From CAZGAQ01 sp964523405 (GTDB lineage: Bacteria; Planctomycetota; Phycisphaerae; UBA1845; Fen-1342), in the NCBI GenBank assembly GCA_964523405.1, contig CAZGAQ010000002.1, positions 186,001-250,000 of the forward strand: 64,000 nt of DNA, in the 5' to 3' direction. Positions 1-7,647 of the stretch are shown here, piece after piece (the first letter of the stretch is position 1; each line of letters opens with the position of its first letter). The notes beneath the pieces are model-generated. The model was not told the DNA's origin. It made no database searches and saw only the letters and a list, made by a program, of their open reading frames with translations. The position numbers were made by a program, and so were the translations under genes.

Positions 1-1021
1 TCTGGGTGGATTGCTCGGCAGAGAGGTCCCGCGTGCCGGCGATTTCGTCATCCCAGAGCAGGGCGATGGCAACGGTTTGCCCGCGACAACCCTGCGCGCG
101 GGCGGCAACCCGCACGGGCAGAACGTCGCGCAGGCCAACCCGCGGCGGAACAGCCAGCGGCTCCAGCTCGATCAGCGGCGTGCGACCGGCCTCGGGTCCA
201 ACGCCGACCGCCAGCAGGGCGGTGTGGTGGGCTGCGAGTTCATCGGCGGCGCGTCGGACAGCGCCGGCGTCGGCCGCATTCTCGGCGCCGTCGCTGAGCA
301 CGATGACGGTGGGGGCCGGGCGGCCGCGTGCGGAACGCATCTCCGCCGCCTCGCGCAGTGCGGCCGCCAAAGCCGTGAGCGGCTCGGTGGGGACGACCTC
401 CCAGGTGTCGGTGGCGGTGGCGCGCGCGCCGATGCGGCGCAGGCGTAGATCGTAGAGCTGGGCCAGGCGGGCCCGCGTGTCCTTAGCGTCGGCCAGGGCG
501 GCATTGGCACGCTGGGCACGGGTGAGCTCGCCGGCGGGCTCGTCGCTCAGGTCCATGGACACGGAGGCATCGAGGAGTACGGGCAGGACCGGTTTGTCCC
601 AGGAGACGACGGTACGTTCGCAAGCGGGGCGACCAAGGAAGATCAGGAGGAGGGCCCACAGGCAGGTTCGCAGAGCGACGAGGAGCCGACGGCGCCGGGG
701 CGCAACGTCCGCACGGCGGTACAGCGCGTGGATGAGGACGCCGCCAACGCCCAGCGTGAGCAGTGCGAGCAGGATGTGGCCGGTGGGGTCAGTGCTCCAG
801 GCCAGGAGGATGCCGAGCAACAGCAGCGTGGCGTCCAGCGCGGCGCGCACCGCAGGATGCAAGCGTGCGGTCGGGGAGCCCGGTGACGGCGAAGCCGGGG
901 CGGATGCGGGGGACGGGTGCCGCCGCGCTGGCAGGCGACCGGCGGCGAGGGTGAGCAGCGCGAGCCCGAGGGCCAGCACCAGTCCGAACGGCTGCGTCAG
1001 CAAGAGGGTTGCGAGAGCCAC
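1..1021 (-). CDS. von Willebrand factor A domain membrane protein (3' end cut by window)
   Basis: Reading the minus strand from a GTG at 1021 gives an open frame of at least 340 codons that runs off the left edge. It holds hydrophobic segments at about residues 5-27, 62-98 and 112-130. A VWA fold follows: the metal-binding DASVS (DxSxS) is at residues 151-155 and a second strand reads IVLSDGAEN about 80 residues later. This resembles the BatA-type or generic VWA membrane proteins common in Planctomycetes; the ligand is unknown. The frame is closed upstream by the stop of the universal stress gene, 42 nt away, so the start must lie in that gap; CTG at 1030 is the only other near-cognate choice. 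Plus-strand frames here are antisense shadows. Probably co-transcribed with the two genes upstream. Confidence 0.75.
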   Translation of the reverse strand, partial: MALATLLLTQPFGLVLALGLALLTLAAGRLPARRHPSPASAPASPSPGSPTARLHPAVRAALDATLLLLGILLAWSTDPTGHILLALLTLGVGGVLIHALYRRADVAPRRRRLLVALRTCLWALLLIFLGRPACERTVVSWDKPVLPVLLDASVSMDLSDEPAGELTRAQRANAALADAKDTRARLAQLYDLRLRRIGARATATDTWEVVPTEPLTALAAALREAAEMRSARGRPAPTVIVLSDGAENAADAGAVRRAADELAAHHTALLAVGVGPEAGRTPLIELEPLAVPPRVGLRDVLPVRVAARAQGCRGQTVAIALLWDDEIAGTRDLSAEQSTQ

Positions 1022-1063
1022 GCGGGGCAGGATACTCGACGCGGCGCGGACGGTGAAACAGCG

Positions 1064-1534
1064 TTAGTCCGTCACAAAGTCTTTGGCGGGGCTCTTCACG
1101 ACCAGAACCGGGCAGGGTGCGTGCTGCACAATGCGTTCCGCGGTGCTGCCGATCAGGACGTGGCGCAGGCCTGTGCGCCCGTGCGTTGCCACGACGATCA
1201 GATCAATGGCGGTGCGCTCGGCATAGCCGCAGATCGTGGTCCAGGAGGTACCGAGGATCACCTTGGTGACGACCGGGAGGCCGGGGAATTGGGCCGCGAC
1301 GAGTTCCGTGAGTCGCGTGTGCGCCGCGGCCAGCAGCTCGTCCTCGACGACGCCGAGCGGCGGATCGGCGGGGACGGTGACGGAGACGTCCGGGGCGAGC
1401 GGGGGCATGAGGATGTGGACGACATGCAGCTCGGAGCCGAAGAGCTGCTGCAGCCCACGGGCGTAGCGCGCCCCATGCAGCGCGAGGGGGGAAAAGTCGG
1501 TCGGCCAGAGGATGCGCTTGGGGGCTACGGTCAT
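1064..1534 (-). CDS. universal stress protein, UspA family
   Basis: A 156-residue single-domain protein, the usual Usp length. It opens KRILWPTDFS, the first strand and loop of the fold, and ends with ATHGRTG, IGSTAERI and CPVLVV, the nucleotide-binding and dimer regions. The ATP-binding signature G-2x-G-9x-G(S/T) is present except that its first Gly is Ala (ATHG, then GST nine residues on). ATP binding is therefore likely but not certain. ATG 1534 was chosen because GGAGGT lies 6 nt upstream; an in-frame ATG 24 nt earlier lacks this. It sits 123 nt downstream of carbamate kinase on the same strand, which suggests a shared energy-stress role (inference). Confidence 0.93.
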   Translation of the reverse strand: MTVAPKRILWPTDFSPLALHGARYARGLQQLFGSELHVVHILMPPLAPDVSVTVPADPPLGVVEDELLAAAHTRLTELVAAQFPGLPVVTKVILGTSWTTICGYAERTAIDLIVVATHGRTGLRHVLIGSTAERIVQHAPCPVLVVKSPAKDFVTD

Positions 1535-1657
1535 GGCACACCTCCATTGGGGGCGCAACGGCCTGCCACTATGGGAAGTATAGTCCAGAATGCGGGGCGG
1601 AGCCGACCAAGCGGGCAGCGGGAGCGAGGGCGTGGTCAGGTTGGCCGACGCATCCGG

Positions 1658-2629
1658 CTACGCGTCCGGCACGATCGTGGTGCCGTTCTTGCCGGCGAGC
1701 GCCTCGCCCATGTGCTCGATGTCGCAGATCACGACACGGGCGTGAGCGGCGTCGGTGTCGCGCAGGAATTCGATGGCGGCTTCGATCTTCGGCCCCATGG
1801 AGCCGGGCGGGAACTGGCCCTCGGCGAGCCAAGTCCTGGCCTGGCCCACCGTGATGCGTTCGAGGGGGTGCTCTTCGGGCGTCCCGTAGTTGAGGGCGAC
1901 GCGTTCCACGCTCGTCACGATCACGAGTGCCGGGGCGTCGAGGGTGCGCCCGATGATGGCGGCCGTGTGATCCTTGTCGATGACGGCCTCGACGCCGTAA
2001 TAGTGCCCCTCTTGGTCGCGTGCCACCGGCACGCCGCCGCCGCCGCCGGCGACGAGCAGCTCGCCCGCATCGGTCAAGCGACGGATCAACTCGAGCTCGA
2101 CGATGCGCTTCGGCACGGGCGAAGGCACCACACGTCGATACCCCTGGCGCGGTACCGTGATCATCTGCCAGCCCTGGTCGCGGATCATCTCCTCGGCCTT
2201 CTCCTTGCGATAGAAGCTGCCGATGGGCTTGGTCGGGTTCTGGAAGGCGGGATCGTTGCGATCGATCTCCACGCTGGTAATCAGGGGCACGCAGGTGCGC
2301 GGGATGCCGCGATCATGCAGGGCGTTGTTCAGGCACTGCGCGATCATGTAGCCCATTCCGCCCTGCGTGTCCGCCCCGCAGATGAACAGTGGGAGGCGAT
2401 ACAGCTCGCGAGCGGCCAGCTCCACGCGGCGGAGGCAATTGCCCACCTGCGGGCCGTTGCCGTGGGTAATGACGAGCTGATACCCCGACGCGACCAGATC
2501 GGCGAGGTACCGGCAGGTGTAGCTGGTGTTCTCGAACTGCTGGGGAATGTTGCCCTCCTCGTTCGGCCGGGAGATGGCATTGCCGCCGAGGGCAACCACA
2601 ATTAGTTCGTTGCGATAGGTGAGTTCCAC
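1658..2629 (-). CDS. arcC: carbamate kinase
   Basis: A 323-residue amino-acid-kinase-fold enzyme that interconverts carbamoyl phosphate plus ADP with carbamate plus ATP, in the cytoplasm. It has LGGNAI near the N-terminus, THGNGPQVG, a glycine run ending GGGVPV, VIDKDHTAA and SMGPKIEAA, all diagnostic of carbamate kinase rather than glutamate or aspartate kinase. Length matches the family (about 310). The open frame extends far upstream, but homology begins at the GTG at 2629; no clear Shine-Dalgarno was seen. No arginine deiminase or ornithine carbamoyltransferase lies beside it, so its partner enzymes must be elsewhere. It is followed by the universal stress gene and the VWA gene on the same strand. 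Confidence 0.93.
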   Translation of the reverse strand: MELTYRNELIVVALGGNAISRPNEEGNIPQQFENTSYTCRYLADLVASGYQLVITHGNGPQVGNCLRRVELAARELYRLPLFICGADTQGGMGYMIAQCLNNALHDRGIPRTCVPLITSVEIDRNDPAFQNPTKPIGSFYRKEKAEEMIRDQGWQMITVPRQGYRRVVPSPVPKRIVELELIRRLTDAGELLVAGGGGGVPVARDQEGHYYGVEAVIDKDHTAAIIGRTLDAPALVIVTSVERVALNYGTPEEHPLERITVGQARTWLAEGQFPPGSMGPKIEAAIEFLRDTDAAHARVVICDIEHMGEALAGKNGTTIVPDA

Positions 2630-2833
2630 GTAGGTAGTATACGGCAAGGGCCACGCCCGGGTTAAGGCCGCGGCGGGGGGCGGCCGGTCGGGCGATCGGG
2701 TGATGGGCGCCTCGATCCGCGGAGTGACGGGATGGCGTCCGCGGGCGAAAGGCGGACTGGCCGTCGGTGCGCGGGGGGTGTTACGGACGTGCAGCGGTGC
2801 TGGGCGACGGCCCCGCGTCGCGACGGAGGACGA

Positions 2834-2839
2834 TATAAT
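2834..2839 (+). promoter_or_regulatory. -10 box (TATAAT) for the zinc-ribbon gene
   Basis: A consensus TATAAT sits inside the first possible ATG (2838). If it is a promoter, transcription would begin near 2846-2848 and the usable start is the ATG at 2862, which has GAGGG about 6 nt upstream. No convincing -35 was seen. Intergenic 2630-2833 holds nothing else recognised. Confidence 0.5.
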
Positions 2840-2861
2840 GAGCGCAACGACGAGGGACGCC

Positions 2862-3930
2862 ATGGCTGAGCGGCGACGGGAAACGCCCGAAGACGAGAAT
2901 CTCAAGGCGTTGGAGGCGCTCAGCGCGGGGCATGATCCGTTTCCCCCGGTGCCCGGAAAGCCCCAGCCGCCTGGGGCTCCTGCGGTGCCGCGGACGCCGC
3001 CGCCCTCCCCGGCGTCCGAGCCGCCCGCCGGCAAGGCGCCTGCGGGCCAGCCCCCGACAGTCAAGCCGGCCGCGCGGCCTGCCGCGCCGACGAAACCGGC
3101 GCAGGCAAAACCTGCGCCTGCGGCGCCGCGCGAGCCAATTCCGTTGGCCCCCCCCCGTGCCGACCGTGCCGCCGCCCGCACCCGCGATGCCGGCCGCCAC
3201 GGCGCACCATGTGCTGGGGCCGGCGGCGGCGAGTGGCCCGCCGCGCTACCGCTGCCTGCGTTGCGGCTATCCCATTGCCGACCTGCGTCATCCGCGCTGC
3301 AACGAGTGTGGGCGCACGTATACCAAGGACACCCTGGAGTGGTGGTTCTCGGATGAGGAACGGACGCGCTTCAACAACGGGATCTGGCTGGTGTTGGCGG
3401 TCATCTTCACGAAGCTGATGTTTATCCCGTTGATCATGGGATTGGCGCGCTTCGGCGGGGCCGTGGTGGCCGGAGTGGCCTGTGTCGTGGCGATGAACGG
3501 CAAGAAGGGAACGGTGGGGGGGTACTGCGGGGTCAGCGGACTGGTCATCGCGGTGATCATGGGGCTCGGGTTCTCGTGGTCCGACGAGATGGCCGCCCCG
3601 TACTACACGCTGGACATGGTGACGGGGTGCCTGCTGCTGCTGGCGTTGCTGCACGATCCGATGGGCGGCGCGGTGGGCGGGGCGTTGCCGGCGCGGCAGA
3701 TCGCGCCGGTGGTGTTGTTCGTCGCGCCGTTGCTGGGGGCCGGGTGCTGGTGGCTGCAGAAGGTCGTCGGTGCGAACCTCGGTTTGTTCACGGGGTGGGA
3801 GCCGTACACGCCCTTCGGATTCATTGCGCCGTATGTGGCCGCGACGGCCGTGTGGGTCTTCGTGTGGATTGCGTTGATGAGCGCGCGGAAGATGCTGTTC
3901 GCGAACCTCGACGGCGAAACCGCCGAGTAG
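2862..3930 (+). CDS. Pro/Ala-rich zinc-ribbon membrane protein, frameshifted at a C9 run
   Basis: Two overlapping frames make one plausible protein of about 355 residues. The first runs from ATG 2862 (MAERRRETPEDENL) through about 95 residues rich in Pro, Ala and Lys. At nine consecutive C bases (3148-3156) the coding signal moves into another frame that continues VPTVPPPAPAMP, then the zinc ribbon CLRCGY...CNECG, then several membrane helices to 3930. With eight C bases the two parts join cleanly. This is either a sequencing or assembly indel, a real mutation, or slippage. The ribbon motif CxxCGY-x(n)-PRCxECG recurs in the gene at 46646. Function is unknown; a membrane role is inferred from the hydrophobic C-terminal two thirds. 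Confidence 0.7.
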
Positions 3931-4118
3931 CCTCAGGCCTCCGCCTGCCGCGAACGCGGGTGAGGGGTGCCTGACGGCGCGCCCCGCCGAGTAGCGCCAG
4001 GGCTCCGTGCCTGACGAGGCAACCCGCAGGTCAGCAAGCCGGCGCCGCCTCGAACCACCGGCTGTACGGAGCCAGAGCCGCCGGCAGCAGTGATGGCGCC
4101 CGCGGCTCTGTCCTCAAT

Positions 4119-4144
4119 CCCAAAATCCCTGTTCCCTTAATCCC
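4119..4144 (-). other. G-quadruplex motif downstream of ahcY
   Basis: On the minus strand four GGG tracts (4144-4142, 4136-4134, 4129-4127, 4121-4119) are separated by loops of 5, 4 and 5 nt, with GGGATT-like units. This fits the G3N1-7 rule exactly. It lies 8 nt past the ahcY stop, in the 3' untranslated part of that transcript, between two convergent genes. The rest of 3931-4118 shows short repeats (CCGCCGAGTAGC occurs twice) and no gene. Confidence 0.6.
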
Positions 4145-4151
4145 TGCAGGA

Positions 4152-5432
4152 TCACGTGCCTTCGCCCGACGAGGACAGGTAGTCTTCCTGTTCCGGGGTC
4201 AGCTTGTCGATCTTCACGCCCATGGCATGCAGCTTCAGCTTCGCCACCTGCTCCTCAATCGCGACCGGCACATCGTGGACGGACACGCCCAGCTTGCGCC
4301 CGTGCTTGACGATCCACTCGGCCGTCAACGCCTGCGTCGCGAAGCTCATGTCCATCACGCTCGCCGGGTGCCCGGTGGCCGCACTGAGGTTCACGAGCCG
4401 CCCGTCCGCCAGCAGGAAGATGCTGCGCGGCGTCGAGCCTTTGCCGGCGAGCTGGAACTCGGTGACCAGCGGCCGCACGTCCGTAATGACCTTCTTCGAC
4501 AGCGACTGCAGGGCCGGGATGTCGATTTCGACGTCGAAGTGGCCACTGTTGCAGACGATCGTGCCGTCCTTCATCTTCTTGAAGTGCTCGGCCCGCAGCA
4601 CGTGCTTGTTGCCCGTGACAGTGATAAACACTTCGCCGATCGCGGCCGCGTCGGCCATCGGGCGGACGTCGAAGCCGTCCATGACCGCTTCGAGGGCCTT
4701 GAGGGGGTCGATTTCGGTGACGGTGACGATCGCACCGGCCCCGCGGGCCCGCATCGCCACGCCGCGGCCGCACCAGCCATAGCCGACGACGACGACGCGT
4801 TTTCCGGCGAGCAGGACGTCGGTGGCGCGCAGGACGCCGTCGAGGGTGCTCTGGCCGGTGCCGTAGCGGTTATCAAAGAGGTGTTTGGTGGCGGCGTCGT
4901 TCACCGCGACGACGGGGAACTTCAGGATCTTCTGGGCGGACATGGCCCGCAGGCGGATGACGCCCGTGGTAGTTTCTTCCATGCTGGCCAGGATCGCGCC
5001 GGCTTCCTGCTGCCGCTTATTGTGCAGGGTGTTCACGAGGTCGGCGCCGTCGTCCATGGTGATTTGCGGGCGGGTGTCGATGACCGCATTGAGGTGGTCA
5101 TAGAAGACCGGGACGCTCTCGCCGCGGCGGGCGTAGACCGGGACGCCGAAGTCCTTGACGAGGCTGGCCGCGGTGTAGTCCTGCGTGGACAGCGGGTTGG
5201 AGGCGCACAGCGCGACCTCGGCACCGCCTTCCTTGAGGGTCCGCATGAGGTTGGCGGTCTCGGAGGTGACGTGCATGCAGCAGCCGAGGCGGATGCCCTG
5301 GAGGGGCTTCTGCTTGCTGAAGCGCTCGCGAATGAGGGCGAGCACGGGCATGTCGCGGTCGGCCCAGAGGATTTTCTTCTTGCCCTGGGGCGCGAGGCTT
5401 AGGTCGGTCACGTCGCAGCGCTTCTTGGCCAT
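4152..5432 (-). CDS. ahcY: adenosylhomocysteinase (S-adenosyl-L-homocysteine hydrolase)
   Basis: A 426-residue NAD-dependent enzyme that splits S-adenosylhomocysteine into adenosine and homocysteine, closing the methyl cycle in the cytoplasm. The substrate domain shows CMHVTSETANL and the NAD domain VVVVGYGWCGRGVA; NSGHFDVEID and SAATGHPASVMD match family signatures. It ends EDYLSSSGEGT and lacks the usual C-terminal Lys/Tyr tail, as in the shorter archaeal and Thermotoga forms. Start ATG 5432 (MAKKRC) has AAGGAG about 9 nt upstream; an ATG 6 nt earlier (5438) is too close to that site. Two hairpins directly upstream may control it. Confidence 0.96.
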   Translation of the reverse strand: MAKKRCDVTDLSLAPQGKKKILWADRDMPVLALIRERFSKQKPLQGIRLGCCMHVTSETANLMRTLKEGGAEVALCASNPLSTQDYTAASLVKDFGVPVYARRGESVPVFYDHLNAVIDTRPQITMDDGADLVNTLHNKRQQEAGAILASMEETTTGVIRLRAMSAQKILKFPVVAVNDAATKHLFDNRYGTGQSTLDGVLRATDVLLAGKRVVVVGYGWCGRGVAMRARGAGAIVTVTEIDPLKALEAVMDGFDVRPMADAAAIGEVFITVTGNKHVLRAEHFKKMKDGTIVCNSGHFDVEIDIPALQSLSKKVITDVRPLVTEFQLAGKGSTPRSIFLLADGRLVNLSAATGHPASVMDMSFATQALTAEWIVKHGRKLGVSVHDVPVAIEEQVAKLKLHAMGVKIDKLTPEQEDYLSSSGEGT

Positions 5433-5447
5433 GTGCATACGCTCCTT

Positions 5448-5498
5448 GCCGGGCTTACGGGCCCGGCGCTGGGGAAATCCCACCGCTTACGGGCGGTG
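5448..5498 (-). promoter_or_regulatory. twin hairpins with identical loops in the ahcY leader
   Basis: Two perfect hairpins lie just upstream of the ahcY ribosome site. The first pairs 5448-5454 with 5461-5467 (GCCGGGC/GCCCGGC, 7 bp) around 5455-5460. The second pairs 5481-5486 with 5493-5498 (CACCGC/GCGGTG, 6 bp) around 5487-5492. Both loops read CCGTAA in the minus-strand RNA. The inner hairpin ends immediately before AAGGAG, so it could affect translation. I do not recognise a known SAH or SAM riboswitch core in it. Confidence 0.45.
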
Positions 5499-6373
5499 CG
5501 GTATACCGGTGCAACGGGGCGCCACGACGGCGCCACGCGGGCGGTGCCGCAAAAGAGAGCCTGCGAACGGGGACGGTGGCGCCGCGCTGGCAGGCGGCTC
5601 GGCCGCCCGGGCGGGCGAAAGAGTAACGGAAGGTGTAGCGGGGGGGAAGGGACAGGACGACGCAGGAAGGGGGGGCGTCATCCGCCGAAGCAGATTCGGG
5701 ACGCGCGGTCAGGCACCGAGGCGGGGTGGTCGCCGCAGACAACCATTCGCCATGCGCGGCTAGACGCAGGCGCGCAAGCCACGTGCCGACCGTTCTCGAC
5801 GACGCGTTGATCGTCGGCAGGTCGTTTGTGGCGGCCAACCGCGTAACATGTGGCGGCATCGCGCGCTCGGATTGCGACACTTCGCACGCGATGCGGACCG
5901 GGTTGGCTTGGGGGACAAGCTCCGACGTTTGCGCGTTGGCGAACTACAACGGCAACCTGATCGGCGGCGGGCGATACGCCGCGCCTGTGGCCGTACGCGT
6001 ACGCGCAGGCTGCTCACAACGATGAGGCGGTGCCTGGGGGCTCTCTGCAGGCCAGGCGGCGTGGCATCCCGCAATGTGGCGCGATGGAATGGCACGCCGC
6101 AGCGGCCGCTGGGGAATGGCCTCGACGCACGTCGACGCGTGCACGGCGTACAGTGGACGGCTGGTAACGGGGGATGCCTTTTGTCTGGCGAGCACAGTGA
6201 CAGGGACGCAGAGGGGAGGAATAGCGGGTGACTCGTAACGTCCGATAAGATATATTATGTTGCGTTAGGTCTCCCCGGATCTATGCCGCCTCGTGCGGTG
6301 GATTCGGGCCAGCCTGGCCGTGCATGCCGCCGCGCAGGAGCCGTAGCTGCCGCCGGACAGGTACTACTGGGGG
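5499..6373. other. gene-poor region between ahcY and the small membrane genes
   Basis: About 0.9 kb without a convincing gene. Open frames on both strands here are Arg/Ala/Pro-rich and lack recognisable domains or ribosome sites. Visible features are a direct repeat of GGCGCCAC about 5518-5537, long G runs at 5640-5646 and 5669-5675, the palindrome CGTACGCGTACG near 5993-6004, and an unusually AT-rich patch at about 6243-6258 (GATAAGATATATTATG). The patch could hold a promoter, but no gene follows closely in either direction. Confidence 0.5.
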
Positions 6374-6799
6374 TTACGGTCGGCGGCGATTGGCGCCCTG
6401 GCCGTCGGGTTGCTCGGCCGGCGGCTTGGGAAGCTGGTCGAGTGGGATACCCGAGACCATGCGGAGTTGCTTGTTGGCGACGTCGAACTCGTAAAAGACG
6501 GTCTTCTTGGCCGCACTGTCCGTAACGACCAGGAGTTCGACGTTGTTGGTCACGCGGCACGTGAGCATCTTGTAGTCGCCGCCCTTGTCGCTCTGACCCT
6601 CGGCCTGGGCGGGCCGCATGAGAACGAGCATCAGGCCGACGAAGAGAATGCAGGCGGTTACGCTAAGCGTGCTGATGGCGAGGAGCTTGCCGTCGAGGCC
6701 GGGCGTGGCGGCCGGGGCGGAACGTGGCTGGAGGGCGTTGGCGGGCGCCGTTTCGGGGCTGGCCGCCGATGACGCGTCGCAGGAAAGCTTGCGGTTCAT
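6374..6799 (-). CDS. small membrane-anchored protein of unknown function
   Basis: A 141-residue protein: about 35 polar residues, one hydrophobic helix (LAISTLSVTACILFVGLMLV, about 41-60), then a soluble part with strands LTCRVTNNVELLVV and TVFYEFDVANKQLRMV and a Pro-rich tail. A GGAGA site lies about 6 nt upstream of the ATG. The soluble part resembles that of the next gene upstream (a NYLM/DYKM start, two strands reporting a value, then aromatic strands), so the two may be diverged paralogues. The gene starts 9 nt after the stop of that neighbour, so they are almost certainly one transcript. Function unknown. Confidence 0.75.
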   Translation of the reverse strand: MNRKLSCDASSAASPETAPANALQPRSAPAATPGLDGKLLAISTLSVTACILFVGLMLVLMRPAQAEGQSDKGGDYKMLTCRVTNNVELLVVTDSAAKKTVFYEFDVANKQLRMVSGIPLDQLPKPPAEQPDGQGANRRRP

Positions 6800-6808
6800 G
6801 GCGGTCTC

Positions 6809-7096
6809 CTAGTTGCGGTTGTGCCGGAAGTCCTGTTCGAGCAAGCGCGAGCCGGCCCATTCGAGTTCGCGCGTGCCGCGCGTGAAAGCGAACGCGTGCA
6901 GCGCGCGCGTTTGCATGTCGAGGACGTAAAGCGCGTCGCGATCGCTCTGGATCTGGCCGGAGATCATGAGGTAGTTGTCGGCCAGACCGCCACTTTGGGC
7001 GACGGCGGTACGCGGCGTGGTGCCACACAGGACGATGGCGGCCAGGAGCATCACGTTGATGCACACGAGCAGCGCGAGCCACTTGTTGCGGTTCAT
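6809..7096 (-). CDS. small secreted or membrane-anchored protein of unknown function
   Basis: A 95-residue protein beginning MNRNKWLALLVCINVMLLAA, a signal anchor, followed by SGGLADNYLMISGQIQ and strands YVLDMQTRALHAFAF. GGGGAG lies 6 nt upstream of the ATG. This short type, with a membrane anchor and a domain of paired strands, resembles small uncharacterised planctomycete proteins (inference). It is the middle gene of a three-gene minus-strand set of tiny envelope proteins (7364 down to 6374), which suggests that the three act together. No catalytic motif is visible. Confidence 0.75.
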   Translation of the reverse strand: MNRNKWLALLVCINVMLLAAIVLCGTTPRTAVAQSGGLADNYLMISGQIQSDRDALYVLDMQTRALHAFAFTRGTRELEWAGSRLLEQDFRHNRN

Positions 7097-7127
7097 GGAC
7101 AGCTCCCCAGGTACGAGGCCGGCGCGG

Positions 7128-7364
7128 TTAATCCAGATGCGTGCGGTGCGGATTCTTGGCCGCGATCAGCAGGCAAGCCACGACGATGAGCATGCCGGCC
7201 AGCCATTCGATATACGGCTTTTGGGTCTGGCGATACGTGATGCCGGGCTCCTGGAACGGCTTGTCCTCCTCTTCGTCCTGGGCGCGGACTGCGGGGACCA
7301 GGAGGAGGCAGACCGTCAAGGCGAGAGTGGCCAAGCGGGGGAAACGGAAGCGCGGCGCACGCAT
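7128..7364 (-). CDS. small membrane protein of unknown function
   Basis: A 78-residue protein with an N-terminal signal sequence (LATLALTVCLLLVPAVRAQ, possible cleavage after VRA), an acidic patch DEEEDKPF, and a C-terminal membrane helix (LAGMLIVVACLLIAAKN). The ATG at 7364 has GGAG about 8 nt upstream; a GTG 21 nt earlier is less likely. It ends 31 nt before the next small gene and is probably first in that operon. Function unknown. The 283 nt between it and the divergent gene at 7648 carry a TTGACG near 7551 but no clear -10. Confidence 0.7.
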   Translation of the reverse strand: MRAPRFRFPRLATLALTVCLLLVPAVRAQDEEEDKPFQEPGITYRQTQKPYIEWLAGMLIVVACLLIAAKNPHRTHLD

Positions 7365-7647
7365 AGACAGACTCCGATCACTCACCGAATCAAGGGTATG
7401 CTACCGGTCCAGCGGGTGGGCGGCAAGTCGCGCGCGGAGACGGAAATGCGGCGTGGCGCGGAACTGCTGCGGTGGCGCGTGTGAGGCGGGGTGAGCGCGG
7501 ACGGTGCGAGCGCGGGCCGCGCGCTTGAGAAAAGCCCCCCCCACCGCTATCTTGACGAATGCAGGATGAGGTTGTGTGACGCACAACCGGACAGGCCTCC
7601 CAAGCCGGCTGCAAAGACATCTTCAGATCCAGTAACGGAAACAGGGC

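Noticed and set aside
917..2605. 562-codon plus-strand frame over the stress protein and carbamate kinase genes
   Set aside because: The minus strand has two recognised enzymes here; the plus frame has no motif.
5448..5498. Known SAH or SAM riboswitch
   Set aside because: The hairpins do not show the conserved core of any riboswitch class I can recall, so only a generic candidate regulatory element is reported.
5455..5880. minus-strand frame of 141 codons upstream of ahcY
   Set aside because: No ribosome site, no domain, Pro/Arg/Ala-rich; it also covers the structured ahcY leader.
5726..6025. plus-strand frame of 99 codons in the gene-poor region
   Set aside because: Slightly protein-like in the middle but with no start signal, signal peptide or homology I could name.
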